From Russula earlei (lineage: Eukaryota; Basidiomycota; Agaricomycetes; Russulales; Russulaceae), in the NCBI GenBank assembly GCA_025769875.1, contig JAGFNK010000182.1, forward strand, positions 30,402 through 94,401: a DNA stretch of 64,000 nt, written 5' to 3'. The notes beneath the pieces were generated by a model. It was not told where the DNA came from, searched no databases, and worked only from the letters and a program-made list of their open reading frames with translations. Of the stretch, positions 31,639 through 43,189 are shown one piece after another. Within the stretch, counting starts at the first letter, position 1; every line of letters begins with the position of its first letter. The translations under genes were made by a program, and so were the position numbers.

Positions 31639-33160
31639 TGGATTTTTCACATGCTATTACTAGGCTGATTTGCCGATTAGAGGCAGGCGTCGCGACCGGG
31701 TTTATCAGGGCCGACAGTGAAGGTAAGATGCTTACTATGTCCGCGCACTTTTTGCCCCTCTGCTGACTTCAAGACCAACGTGTCGATCAGTCGCCCCCAG
31801 AGGTTTGTAACGACATTCTCCCACAGCGCCTTCAGTGCTAATTTTGTATTTAACGGCTACTGCACGGCTTGTCGTCACATCCCTATCCCTAGGTTGATAG
31901 ACAAACGAGGATTCGAAAGGTGAGAAATTCATCTGCGCAGCGCTCGGATGTTGGCCCGGAGCTGACTTTTTACCAGAGGAAACTCGTTCGCTCTCCTTAC
32001 CTGACCGAGTTATGGGACCTACCGGAGGAGCTATAGATTGTGTTATCGCTATGAGCGTTTCACCACACTGTGTACATGACACACACCTAGCATGTATCAT
32101 TTAATGTGGTTGTAATTAGATACCTTGTCTTATGTCTGGATATGAGCTACATGATTATGCTGAAGATTGGGCGGGGCTTGATTAGTTAGAAGTGTCGTCC
32201 CACCCTCAGCCGTTCACAAATGAGACCGTCGCGGCCATCGAACGACAGTACCTGCTAACCTACAGCTCAATAGTGCGAGGGACACGAGGGGAAGTAAAGT
32301 CAGGTCAGACAGCTCAATGTGGCGTTGTCATGCTAGGCCTTGACAAGCGTGGGTTCCGTAGAGAAAAGATGGGGCCGAGGCGTGGGGGATGGAAAGTAAT
32401 TCTTGAAGGGGTTCCGAGTCGTCTTGACGCTATCGTTGTGCTCGTGAGAGGGCACCGAAGGGACACCATTGGCAGATCGGGCGGCGAAGTGGGTGGAACA
32501 GCATGCTTGCGCTGTACTGTATGCGGACGCGGTCTTGCTTGCACGAGTGCACCAGCTATGCCACGTAATCGCTTGTGCCAAGTCTTTTCTCCCCCTGGCA
32601 ATGGCAATCAACGATCCGTTGCTCTGCTGGAACAACAGGCAGTGGGCGAGTGTGCAGTTAAAATTGAGCAGGTAGCGACAACGATAGGGATGTCTCGACG
32701 AACAATGACTTGGGAAGATAATGCCAACGCTAAAACTCCAGCCCAGGAACGGCAAGACGGCGTCGCTGGTTTCTACGAAACTCCACTTGCTGCACCAGGA
32801 GTGCCATTGCTGGTATAAGACAAGGTACCGGTAAAGTACAGCCCCACGCACACACACTGGCAAGAAGAATGGTAGATTCGAATGAACCGAGTACGCTTAC
32901 AAGTCCCGAGTCCACCGAGACGACGGGGGCACACCAAGCCAAACAAGCGTCAATAATTTCGGACTTTTCGGAGTGCCACGGAGGCTGGGCGTAGCGCGCT
33001 CGCGGACTGAGGTAACTGAGGCACGGACGCAGCCTCGCTCTCAGTTCTAGCCGTCATCGTGTCATGGTACCTTCTCCCCTAATGTGGTGCTGTTGCGTCT
33101 CCCTGCTCATCGGGTAGTTATTGTATTGCATGCCTCATGTCCACATCAGGAAAAACACAT
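31639..33160. other. Intergenic, no supported gene; possible RNase H relic
   Basis: Nothing is firmly supported. At about 32440-32675 (plus) a frame reads EGTEGTPLADRAAKWVEQ, which resembles the RNase H of non-LTR retrotransposons around its ADRxAK motif, but it is preceded by a stop and isolated. No LTR or terminal repeat was seen. Confidence 0.3.
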
Positions 33161-33166
33161 AAATAT

Positions 33167-33556
33167 TTTTTAGCTTTATAAAGTCTTTATAGAGTCAAAA
33201 AAGTTGAAAAGTCAATGGTCGCTTGGACTGACCCTAATTCTAGAAAGTTGTGACCCAAATATCATCTATATAGCCAAGAAAGTTGAGAAAGCTGCATAAG
33301 TTCTGCAAAGTTCTCAAAAGTTGGAAAGTCACATCAGCCAGCCTTAGGGCTATCAACCAATTTCCACTCTAATGCATGAAAAAATGTTATTGCTAAAGTT
33401 AAGAGCCCTCTCTGTCCAATGTTGGTTTGGGACATATCAGGGACTTTAACAGACTTTACAAACTTTACTACCATTTCTGGCTTTATGGAGGCTTGAATGG
33501 TGCTTTACTACTTTATGAACTTTCAACTTTAGAAATACTCCCAATAAAGCTAAAAA
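33167..33556. repeat. AT-rich MITE-like element with short inverted ends
   Basis: A 13-nt sequence TTTTTAGCTTTAT at 33167-33179 recurs inverted at 33544-33556. The left half is full of AAAGTT/AAAGTC motifs and the right half of ACTTT motifs, so the whole 390 bp tends to fold back on itself. It is much richer in A/T than its surroundings. No clear target duplication was found. Confidence 0.4.
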
Positions 33557-33589
33557 GTCAAAAAAGTCATAAATTTTCTTGTGATTTTG

Positions 33590-34745
33590 CTGATGCAACC
33601 AGGAACCGAAAACGGATCCAGGACGCCTTGATGCCCGTTTGCCAGTACATCCGTCGCTCTCTACATCTGAATTCACACCAATCGCTCGCCCTTGCCATTG
33701 TATTCTCTTACGGGCGACAGTTGGGAAATGAACGGCAAAGGGGAATAAAGAAAGCGTGGGAAGTCTCTTTCTCGTCTGGATCCGTCAAGGCCCATGGGTT
33801 GTTGATATTAGCGCCAAGCAGAGCGAGTCACCAAGCTGCCATTACCCGCTCAAGGCTAAATATACACTACTGCCATTATGTTCGAGCAGAGCCACCAGAG
33901 AGGGTTGATTGGACAAGGGGGGATGGGTAAAAAACCTGTCGGCATGAGGTGTAAGCAATTACGTGGCCCAGTGGCGGGTCTGGGGTGGTCGCTGAGGCCT
34001 CAGGGCCTGAGGCGTGGGCGTGGGGGTCTGGCGCGGGGGCGCGTCGCATAGGGGGAGTATTGTCTACACATCAACCGCTATGCGTTCCCCCCCTCCTGCT
34101 GGGCCCCCCTCCGCACGCTCATTCGGGACTCGATACGAGCTAGACTTCCCCTAGTCCCCTCTGTTCTCCACAGTATCCACAGCCGTCAAAGACTACGAGC
34201 GCCATCGAACCCCATGTTGGCATTCAACTTGGAAAATTCGGTAACGGGAAAAAGACCGCGGTTCTACGGGTAGGCTCTTTTCCAGTGCGTACACCGTCAA
34301 CCCTCATAGACAATATCTGACTAGCCAAACCAATCTCGCTCTTCAGTTGGTGCACGCCAGTGAAAGGCATCTAACAAGCGAAGGTTACGCGATAGGTTTG
34401 AAAATGATGTGCACAGGGCGACAGAAGGTCCCCGGCAAGGACTACTCCTCCTTTGATGAGTGAAACATGTCAGTCGGGGTGACGGAGGAGCCTGAGACTG
34501 TCTGCGTTTCGGCTGTTTTAAGAAGTCAGCCCCAAGACAATCGAAGATTGGACGCATTGAGCGCCGGGCAGAAGGATTGCCTCACCTTCCTCGTACGTCC
34601 GTTCACCAGGAGCTACCGATTGATACACTGGGCGAAAAGTGAGCGGGGAGTCAACAAGTACTTAAACATCCATCTCACCATCCCTGTTGCTCGGAGGAGG
34701 GGCATCTGGACTACGTAAGCTCTCTGATCATCCCATGAAACGAAT
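33590..34745. other. Intergenic, nothing recognised
   Basis: Between the AT-rich element and P2 I find no supported gene, LTR or terminal repeat. A G/C-biased stretch at 33960-34050 is low complexity. Confidence 0.5.
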
Positions 34746-35458
34746 TCATAACCTACCACCCGTACCTTCGTGTATCTCTATCTCTCCCAGGTCGTTGACA
34801 GTCAACGTAGACCCCACACGCGAATCACTGAATAAATTACTCTGGGCGGTTGCAAAGGAATCTTGAACCTGTGAGCCAGCTCAGGCCAAAGAGTGAAAAA
34901 GCCTACCCGTCCCAACGTCATTTTCAGGTCGAACACCTGATCCATTTGTAGCCTCCGGGAACTCAACCATGAGATTATTGTCGATGACTCGGTCAGACGC
35001 GTCCTACAGTGGATCAGCAAGTCTGTGAGACACGGTTTCACTATGGTCGAGAGTCACCTTGATGAACATGTACGTGTGCTCGGACACCTTTCTATATTTC
35101 CTGGCTAGAATCAACCTTGAAATCTTGGAGCCACTGTTGTTATTAAGTCTGCCTTTGGATTGTTGTACCCTGTTGCATCACTTTAATTAGCCTCTGGCAG
35201 ATGGGCTTTATGAATGCCCTGAACCGACTCGTCGTAAAGTCCCCGGATAATAAATTGCGTCTTGATTTGAATGAGTTTGAGATGTCTCTGAAGGAGGCCG
35301 CGTGACAGATCCATGTAATAATCCCCCTGCTGTCTCTGTCTGTCTGTTGATAAGTTGTCCCAAAGGGTATCGATCAGACTCCTTCCGACGGGACCGGTCA
35401 CTTTGACAACCCCCACGACAATTTCAGGAGCGCGACCCTGGGAAACGTTGTTGGCCAT
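34746..35458 (-). pseudogene. P2, paralogue of P1, with an in-frame TGA
   Basis: Exons 35229-35458, 35058-35169 and 34746-35003 align with the three P1 exons. Introns are 59 and 54 nt, and the second has the same length as in P1. The protein starts MANNVSQGRAPEIVVGVVKV. The last exon has a TGA at 34881-34883 where P1 has ATG (P1 reads LAMAS, P2 reads LA-stop-AGS). Similarity to P1 resumes beyond it (AQSNLFSDS against TQSNPFTDS). P2 is either a pseudogene or makes a protein truncated to about 155 residues. It is divergent to K2 across 517 bp. Confidence 0.65.
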
Positions 35459-35975
35459 CGAGGCGAGCAACTGGGTACGGGTTCTGCGCCAGCAGAAACA
35501 AAGAAACAAAGAAGGGTGAAAAGATTGGTGCTAAGGATTAGGCGCAGTTCTTAAATATGCAAACTTGGAAAGCGCCGGTAATTCAACTTCTTAGGTCGAC
35601 ATCCATACTAAATAGTGATTGGTCCCTAGGTGAACCGCAGGAGAGCCGGCCATCTGGATTGCTCTCAAGGACAAAAGTGGATGTACAGAACAGAAAAGGA
35701 AACTATTGTGGTGCGGTTTACCTCTGAATCGAAAAGTAGTCTCCGTTTACCTGTCACGACTTACACTAGAAACAAGGATAGACATTCCAAGAGGGCAGTT
35801 TGGAATGGACAAAAGTGACCTCCGTCTGTGATTTGGTGAATGCGTTCGGTTATTGTTCCCTGTACCCGTACACCTTATACGTTGCTTGGGGATGGATGGA
35901 TAAGGTGGTGTTGGCGAGTATTATATAATATGAAATAACCCCTTCTTTGGCCGCCCCACATTCTCTCCAATTACC
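35459..35975. promoter_or_regulatory. Divergent promoter region of P2 and K2
   Basis: 517 bp between divergent start codons. On the P2 side CATATTTAAG lies about 100 bp upstream of the ATG. On the K2 side an AT-rich TATTATATAATATG lies about 50-60 bp upstream. This intact layout shows what the K1-P1 intergenic region probably looked like. Confidence 0.5.
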
Positions 35976-37330
35976 ATGTCCCAGTACATAGACTTTTTAG
36001 ACGATCCAATACCCGGAAGCCAACCGGGTGGTATTAATCAGTCTGAAAAATGGTGGGTTGAACGTCAGGAGGCACTTGAACGAGCTGGATACTTGCTTCG
36101 GACCCGCTACCGTTCAGGTTGGAAGCCATCATGGACTGGAACCCGCAAATTCTTTCTTGATGTCGAGGACGGGCTGAGTATCAGAGTGAGTGATAACTTT
36201 CCCATTTTCCCCGTGGCTCTTACCCATGACCTCAGTTTCGTCTAGGCATGGATGCAACTCGCATCTCTGACGGCAAACCAGTGATGTTAAAAATGCTCCC
36301 TTTTGAAGAGGGCCCTCACGAACTTGAAATAAACAAACTCTTTTCGATAGAGCCACTCTATTCCGACGCCCGAAATCATTGCGTACAGTTATTGGACGTC
36401 ATCCAGCTCCCTGATGATCCCCCAATTATCGTACACCCCATGTTACGTCCGTTTTATAATCCCCCACTTCAGACGTTCGGAGAAGTTCGTCACTTTCTTT
36501 TCCCAAATATGCGTGGTGAGACTTGTATTTTCTCGAATTATGTGACCCATCTCTACAACTTCTTAGCGACTAGGGCGTCCAATTCATGCACGAGAACCAC
36601 GTTGCCCACCGGTGCGTTGCCATGTTTATACAAGTCCCTCACCCCTCTCATATGTCCTCCACCAGGGACTGCACGTACCGAGAACATTATGCTTGACCCA
36701 TCGAATATGTATCCCGAGTCGTTCCACCCCGTTAAGATCGAACGAAGTAAGGATTTCCGCCGAAAGGCTAAGTGGTACTCACGAACTCGCCGCCCTACGA
36801 GGTACTTCCTTATCGACTTTGGCTTGTCCCGTCGATACGACCCTACCAATGGGACACCACTGGAAAAACCACTGCGTGGTGGAGACAAGTCAGGCCCCTG
36901 AGCACCAGGGACATGGTACACACCATGTAATCCATTTCCTACTGATGTATACTATCTCGGAAACTTGGTTCGAGAGTATTATATCCAGGTCTGCGCCTCT
37001 CTCCCTCCAGACACGTCGTACTGATCTAAAAAAATAAACTTAGAAATGCAAAGGCTTCGAGTTCATGGAATCCACTCGTGACCGATATGATCCAGGACGA
37101 CCCTATGAAGCGACCCTCTATGGACGAGGTAGTCTCTCGATTCTCTGAAATCAGAGGCAAGCTCAGTACGTGGAAGTTGAGGTCACGGATCGCTCGCAAT
37201 ATGAGCTTTGGCCAGTCACCGCTTGGAAGTCATTCAGCCATTGGTACTTACACCGTCGGCTACGTCCTCGGTCGGAAAGCAGCTATACCTGAACCCGAAA
37301 TGAATGGACGTGCTTCCTTCCTGCCCACTC
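35976..37330 (+). pseudogene. K2, decayed paralogue of kinase K1
   Basis: It starts MSQYIDFLDDPIPGSQPGGI and follows K1 exon by exon. Intron 1 is 36186-36235, and the catalytic loop is joined across an intron (ENHVAHR then DC). Damage relative to K1: an extra base near 36480; three single-base insertions around 36890-36930, causing a TGA at 36900-36902; an extra base near 37065; a compensated pair of indels between about 37198 and 37255. The LIDFGLSRRYD motif and the HRDC loop are still readable. A full-length product is unlikely. Confidence 0.75.
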
Positions 37331-37469
37331 TCCGATTTATTTCCATTCATTTATCCTCGTTGTCGTACTGCACGCTCGCTATCGCGCTCTCTCCTTATAC
37401 CTACTATCTCTCTCATTTGCTATATTTTCGATCTACTCACCCAGACAGCTTTGTTATTGCTTATAGTTG

Positions 37470-37850
37470 ACTCATATACGCGCACACAAGTCCCTTTCAT
37501 TGACGAACTTTTATAATCATGCTGTTGCAGCCTCAGCCATCAATGGCAGGGTTGGTGGGATCCGGGAGGGCAAAAGCAACTGCCGTGGCAGCAGATCGAC
37601 AACCCCGTCTCACCCGCCCGCGTCATGCCTAGTTCCCCATCTCCCGGACGGAGAGGGACGTGAAATGGGTGTCTCCTGACTCGGGGACCGACAATCTCAC
37701 ATGAGAAGCTTGCGTTCTAGGTCTTACACTTTCCGAGAAGCTTCAAACCAGTTTCGATGCAATGATCCTCGGGCCCAGGGGGAATGCTGCTGGCTTGTTG
37801 GGCTTCTTGATGACCTGCTTCACAGTTACGCGCGAGAAACCGCGACTGCA
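37470..37850. other. Intergenic, nothing recognised
   Basis: No supported gene, terminal repeat or LTR between the K2 relic and the mitoribosomal-protein relic. Confidence 0.45.
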
Positions 37851-37859
37851 ACTGAAACC

Positions 37860-38870
37860 GCGTCCCGTCGTGCACCGTTTCGTCGTCGCACGCAGCCTAG
37901 CATGCGGTAAATTGGGAAAGCGCGGCGCGGCTGGCTCCGCCTTCCCAGCACCATCGCTCTTCTCACCTTGGCATAGGACGATACAAGGACTCGTCCCGCT
38001 CCCATATATAGTCGAGGATGGCTTGTGCGGGGCTTTCTCCTCGTCCGGGGCACTCAAGGTCGTCGCGGAGGACTACCACCGGCAAGGTCCTCTCGAACGT
38101 CTCAACGAGCAAATAAAAGCGGCGCCCGGGCCTGCCTGCGAAGAGATGCCCCGTTGCGCTCCTCACAAACACGGATTCGCCGGTTTCTGGTACCAGCCTC
38201 GAAAACGTGAGCGTCATTTCCAATGCCCCGCACGAGAGCCAAACGCTCCCAAATGACCATCGCGAGTCTCGCCCCCGACAATGACGATATTCTCTTCCTC
38301 CACCATCTCGTGGGTCACCTCCCGTCACTTCTGCAAGGAAAGCGACCTGCTCAACAAGCGATTGTGCCTACTGCGGGGAAGTAGAAACCTCCGACACCTC
38401 CGAACCACGAAGCCGCCCTGACCGACCAAAGGGTGTGAGCGAACCGAAAGAAGCGAACACAGACTCTGGGCGGTGTGATCGCGGCGCGGACGGGTTCGCT
38501 GCAGGACCTCGAGACGTGCGTGATGGCCGCAGCGACGGGAGCGCTCCCCTCGAGTGGCTTCGTCTGGCTCGTCACCGGCGTCATCGCTACGCATGGCAGC
38601 GGCACGCCCCTCGTGCATGAACGTCGACGGTCCTTCGCCCCGGGATACGGCCGCACCGAGCTCGGCGGCGTGTATGTCCCTGCGGAAAACGGCTGAGCCT
38701 GAGCCGGGGCACGGCACTCCACGATCAAGACAGCCGACGTCCCCCGCATCGGGCCTCACGCCTCCTCCCCTTCGCATGGACGCGCCTCCTGGTGCGAGCA
38801 CGCTTTTGACGAGCACGCGTACGCCGGGCTCGCGTGCTTCAGCTCCGAGTGCCACTGGCCTCGACTGGTA
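37860..38870 (+). pseudogene. Relic of a mitoribosomal Fe/Mn-SOD-fold protein (mS42/mS43-like)
   Basis: Separate frames carry pieces in family order. Near 37990-38115: LVPLPYIVEDGL then LKVVAEDYHRQGPLERLNEQ. Near 38280-38310: DDILFLHHL, resembling the NNSFFLHxL helix. Near 38500-38640: SSGFVWLVTGVIATHGSGTP, resembling the SGWVWLVTD...GxGTLLV strand. The pieces are in different frames and the intervening text is scrambled, so this is a degraded copy. In fungi this family (Rsm26/Mrp1) are small-subunit mitoribosomal proteins derived from superoxide dismutase. The assignment rests on remembered motifs. Confidence 0.45.
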
Positions 38871-38875
38871 GAACG

Positions 38876-39190
38876 TGGCGGTTTCGGGCTGCCAGGAGCA
38901 CGTGCGTATGCGCAACACTGCGCGTCCCGGGATCGATTCGTGAGGGGAAATGAATTTTTGAAGGGGAAATTGATCTTTTATCTTGTCCAAAGTCTCTGGA
39001 AGCATTACAAGCAATGCCACCTTTTCCACCCACCCAATCCGGAGCAAGCGCAACAGCTCAAAAACCAACAATGTTTCGTGGTTGGTATGTTGGTATGCAG
39101 GGCAATTCACATGTTGTATGTTGTATCTGTCTTCTAGAAACTTTGTTTCGTCTCCCATTACTATGACTCGTAACCTAAAATTCTTCTCTC
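38876..39190 (+). repeat. Relic of a Copia-3-type LTR
   Basis: It begins TGGCGGTTTCGGGCTGCCAG, close to the first bases of the Copia-3 LTR, and keeps later matches (CGGAGCAAGCGCAACAGC against CAGAACAAGCGCATCAGC). The 3' end is lost and no target duplication could be set. Confidence 0.5.
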
Positions 39191-39477
39191 TCTCTCTCCA
39201 ACTTGCTATCTATCTCTCGGGCGTCAACGGAGGCGCCCCGACCTCCAACTTGAAGGATCTTATCACGAAATTCATCTCAAGATCAGAGAGAACTGTGCCA
39301 CTCGGAACCGTCTTAACGCATTGGTAGTGAACGCTGAGCTCCATCACCTTGTTAATTATCATCAGCGGTACTCGAGACCAAATGCAAGGCCCCGGCTGAA
39401 CCGAACAGTACAATGTTGGTGCCTCAGCTTTCAAGTTCCTCTCCCCATCCCTTCAGCTTCGACCGCCGCCATCTTAG

Positions 39478-41036
39478 CGTCGTGTGCCGCCACCTCAGCT
39501 TCGTCCGCCTTCGTACTTTCCGTCTTGCCAGCCGTCATCCGTTCAGCCAACGTCTCCGTTCCACTGGTCCTTGCTTCAGCGTCCCCCGTGCCTCTCGGCT
39601 TCTCTTGCCCACGCCCACATCTGCCACCATCGCCGTCTCCTCATCCTGTGTCTCCCCCATTCCCGCCTCATGAGTCGCCGCCTACGTCTACATCTACGGG
39701 CTCACGCCTTCCAGATTACGCCCGCTCTCCCGTATTATGGTCTGTCGGTGCCCCCCGCCTCCTCTGTCCGACTCCGTCTCACCGTCGATTTCGCCTCTAA
39801 CCGTCTCGCCCGCCTCGCCCAGCTATTTACGAACCACGCGCAGAGGAAAATCCAGAAGACCCAAGAACCGAAGAGTTCGACACCGCCTCGGAGGAGCAGA
39901 AGTTGCCACCATCGCAAGGGATTCGCCAACGCCCGAAGAAAAGAAACACCGTCGACGCCAGTCTTTCGAGCAGCACGCCGCTCGCCATATTTCGCCCCGT
40001 CTCCCACTCCACTCGCGTGCTTTACCCACACTTGTTACCGGCACATCACTTGGAGAAGACCCCGACGTCGCGGCCGGAAGACTAAGACGACAGCGCGAGC
40101 GCCGCGCACAGCTCACTCATCGCCGACCTCATTATTCTCCGACACACCACCCCCTTCTTCCCAGCCAGCACCATGACGCCAGACGACGACTTCAAACACG
40201 CTCCGTTTCCCACCGCCAAAGTCTCGCCGACGCTTACACCGCTCGCCCCTGCTGCCTCTCTGCGACACGTCGCATCCGACGACTCTGAGCGCGCCACCAA
40301 TTCCCTCTGCACCGCCAATTCACGCGTGTCTACTTCGTCGCCACCACCACCACCATGTTCTTTCTGCACGACAGAGGACCCCCTGTTGCATTCAGCGACG
40401 ACGACATCGCACATGCGCACAAGGCTGTTGGCTTCTTACTCAGGTGTTCGACTAGAGACGGTCAAAATTTCGACCCCCCGGGAGGTCTAAGGCGGATTCT
40501 CGCTAGCTGCGGAATCACGAGCGATGACACCGGCTCTCACTGCCTCGCGCGCGCTCAGGTAACACTTAGCTCTTCCTCTATGCCCCGTCCATTCTCTCAC
40601 ATACCATTCGCTTTTCTATCGTATATGCGTCATCGACCCCAGACTTTCTTTTCATGTCTCTCGATCTTCCTTTGATCACACTGTCCCTTTTCATCGCGTC
40701 CCGCTCCCACCTGTTCTGTCTCACTCACTCTCGGCCTCCTTTCATCCTATCTTCCTTTCATCACCTTTTGGTCTTAGTCCCTGCCTGTATATAAACCTCA
40801 GCTATCTTCTGAAATAACAGCTCTCTTGTCCTCGCTCTACCTTGTCCGCCTGTGTGGAAGGCGCCTCGCAACGTTGCCCGGGTTGTCCGCGCCCTTCGAG
40901 TTCGAGCCTTTCATTTCCGCGTTAGACGTCTCCCTGGGATTGCGATCTTCTCTTCCCTCTCTTTTTTCGGGTCTAGTACCAGCATCACTTACTCGCACGT
41001 CCCCGGACGTGCTACAATACTAGTAGCGTGCAGTCA
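39478..41036 (+). mobile_element. 3' half of a G-type gag element with LTR, unit A
   Basis: The text resembles the G-1 gag C-terminal region (CCTCGGAGGAGCAGAAG..., frames reading TWRRPRRRGRK against HWRRPRHRRRK in G-1). A conserved purine-rich site GGTCAAAATTTCGACCCCCC at about 40460-40479 precedes GGGAGGTCTAAGG, matching the G-1 polypurine tract and LTR start. An LTR-like region follows with a TATA motif (TGTATATAAACC near 40790). The 5' LTR and gag N terminus are absent. Confidence 0.55.
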
Positions 41037-41268
41037 GGCTTCGAAAAAAGACATCCATTCTCGCTCATTATGAACAAATCCTAGCAAACCTTACACCTGA
41101 TCATCGAAGGTACAGTAATGAACGATCAAAGTATTGGGGGTAGGCTAGCGAGCGAAAATCGTGATTCCCAATTTCTACATAACTTCCTGGGGTAGACAGG
41201 GACGTCGTCACTGATGGACCACGTTTGCTATCTCAATAACCGCAACAACTTGAGTGTCTCCGACCTGG

Positions 41269-41800
41269 TTAGCTTGGAGCTGTTTGTGGTCTCGGAGGCG
41301 GGGTGTCCTTCTTCGAGACCTCAATCTCCGAGGCGGCCTTCTCGACTGGAACATAATTACTGTCTGGTTCGACGTTCCTGGCCGGTTTCGGAGATCCAAC
41401 GGGAGAGGGCGCCTTCGGCAATGGAATGTCCACATATTTGTAAGAAGATCCAGGGTCAGAAGGGTAAGTGACCGAGTGTTCTTGATGACTGAACTTGCCA
41501 GTGGGGGCCATCGGAGAAGGAGTTTTCACTGTCACGTCCACATCATCGTAGCGATTGTCGTCAAGGATGGGAAGTGGTTTTACAACATGCTTGGGCTTGC
41601 CACTGGCACCCTGCTGAGGCTTGGACGTACTGGGCTTACCCGGCCTGGACGTACTGGGCTTGCCACTTCTACAACATAAAGTCAACTTCAGGGATGCAAT
41701 AGTATTTGACGAGGTCGGCGCACCTTGGCGAAAGAATCGCGAAGGATGGAGCAACACCAATGGCAAGGCAGAGAATGGCAAAAACAGTGGAAGGGTGCAT
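41269..41800 (-). CDS. S1, small secreted-type protein, unknown function
   Basis: Exon 1 is 41724-41800, a 55-nt intron is 41669-41723 (GTGCGC...TTGTAG, TTGAC branch-like site), and exon 2 is 41269-41668; together 158 residues. The first residues MHPSTVFAILCLAIGVAPSF form a clear signal peptide. The mature part is Pro/Ser/Lys-rich and looks disordered, with no cysteine and a repeat STSRPGKPSTSKP. The C-terminal block (NVEP, KAASEIEVSKKDT, QTAPS) is shared with S2 in the same frame, which supports the splice model. Secretion is inferred from the leader. Confidence 0.6.
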
Positions 41801-42721
41801 CGGTGTTATGAGTGGGATTGTTGATTTAGAGTGGAAGTTGTTTTATCGAAGCACGAACAGAATGGCCGTGGAGAAGGTGTAGAAAGACAGTTGGTAACCA
41901 GTACCAGGTAATAGTGGATAGGAGGAGCACAGCTGGAGAGAACTGTTCAATGGCATTGGCTTTTATCTCTCTCCGTCAGACACTGCCATCTCATAAGGTT
42001 CAGCATAAGATTTCGGATGAAATAATTGTTGGATGCCTCCTGTGCCTTTCAATTACTGTAAGCGCTTTGTTAGAATAATCTTGTGGTATTGACTCAGTTC
42101 CATGCATCAGTGGTTTGTCTGCTTAACTCGTGTGCTGTCACGGCTCGGTCCAGCGGCTCAGCTCAGATCAGCAACGGCTGGTCAGATGAGCTGGACCGAG
42201 CCAAACGAGCCGGAATTTTTGAACATGGCTCGGCTGGTGGATTTTGCTCCACCAGAGGGCCAAGACATGTGGAGCACCTTTGTGGCATGATGTGCTATGC
42301 CTCCTGGATCTGAAAGGGCCAGAAGAAAAACATTTTTGGAAAACCCCCCTTCACAAGGGGATGTTACTCAATTGACAAATTGTCTTGATCATGCAGCAGA
42401 CTCACAAGCTGCACATCACACACCTTACAAAGACTAAAACCCTAAGTTAGTTAATTGCCTCAGATGCAGATTACAATGTAGACAAGCTGAAGCTTGTGTA
42501 GATGTCTCAAGGACATCATGGAGCTCACAAGATACAAGCTCAACACCACAGCCAAAGGCCACAAAGGGAAGATTATTTACATGACTACCAAAATTGCCGC
42601 AATATTATCCCAGAAAAACACAATATATATTTACAAATATCCTACATATGAAAGTAAACTTAAAGGGGGCTCAAAATGAGCCAACAAACAAGTGATATAT
42701 CATACACACTCATCCCTAGAG

Positions 42722-43155
42722 TGTTGAGATAAAGAGCAGCCGAAGCGTTTGACGCGTCGGCCCAAACTGTCCGGGCGGCCCACAGGCCCGGACCACATAA
42801 GCGTTTCAGCTCAGTTGCTGAAACGCGATAACAAAATTGATAGTGTGATCTAAGACAATCGGTAGCTAGCACATAACGATTGTGAAAACAATTTGATAGT
42901 TACTACAGACAAAATAATTTGGGACGCTCTCAGATACTTAAGAGCGTCGTACATACAGTAGATACTTCAGTTTCTTCTCACAGAAACTGAAGTAAGTACT
43001 TACTATCTCACGATCTTATCAGTAGCTGATTACGCGTTGTAGTATCACTTTTATTAGGTAAATATGACACAAGAAGTTTCTTCTCACAGAAACTGAATAT
43101 CACTTTTATTAGATCTATTATGATCTAATCTACCTTATCACTGTGTGATTCAACA
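42722..43155 (+). mobile_element. Solo LTR of the Copia-1 family
   Basis: 434 bp, TGTTGAG...CAACA, with a perfect target duplication TAGAG (42717-42721, 43156-43160). It differs from the Copia-1 LTRs at scattered sites, including matched changes in both E1 and both E2 copies. Confidence 0.93.
42971..43112 (+). other. Duplicated spliced-leader structure in solo LTR
   Basis: E1 42971-42991; intron-like segment 42992-43042 (51 nt); E2 43043-43057; gap 43058-43076 (19 nt); fused copy 43077-43112. Relative to Copia-1, E1 has G to T at its fifth base in both copies and E2 has T to C at its sixth base in both copies. Confidence 0.85.
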
Positions 43156-43189
43156 TAGAGCTCTTCCCACATGCCACCTCTGATCCATG

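Noticed and set aside
35976..37470. K2 as a working kinase gene
   Set aside because: Too many frame changes relative to K1, including one that makes a stop just before the APE region.
38325..39158. 277-codon minus-strand frame
   Set aside because: It runs antisense across the mitoribosomal relic and into the Copia-3-type LTR relic; composition is Arg/Gly rich and overlaps open frames on the other strand.
41269..41781. Unspliced reading of S1 starting at a TTG
   Set aside because: The ATG 19 nt upstream in another frame begins a clear signal peptide, and a typical 55-nt intron joins the two frames in both S1 and S2.
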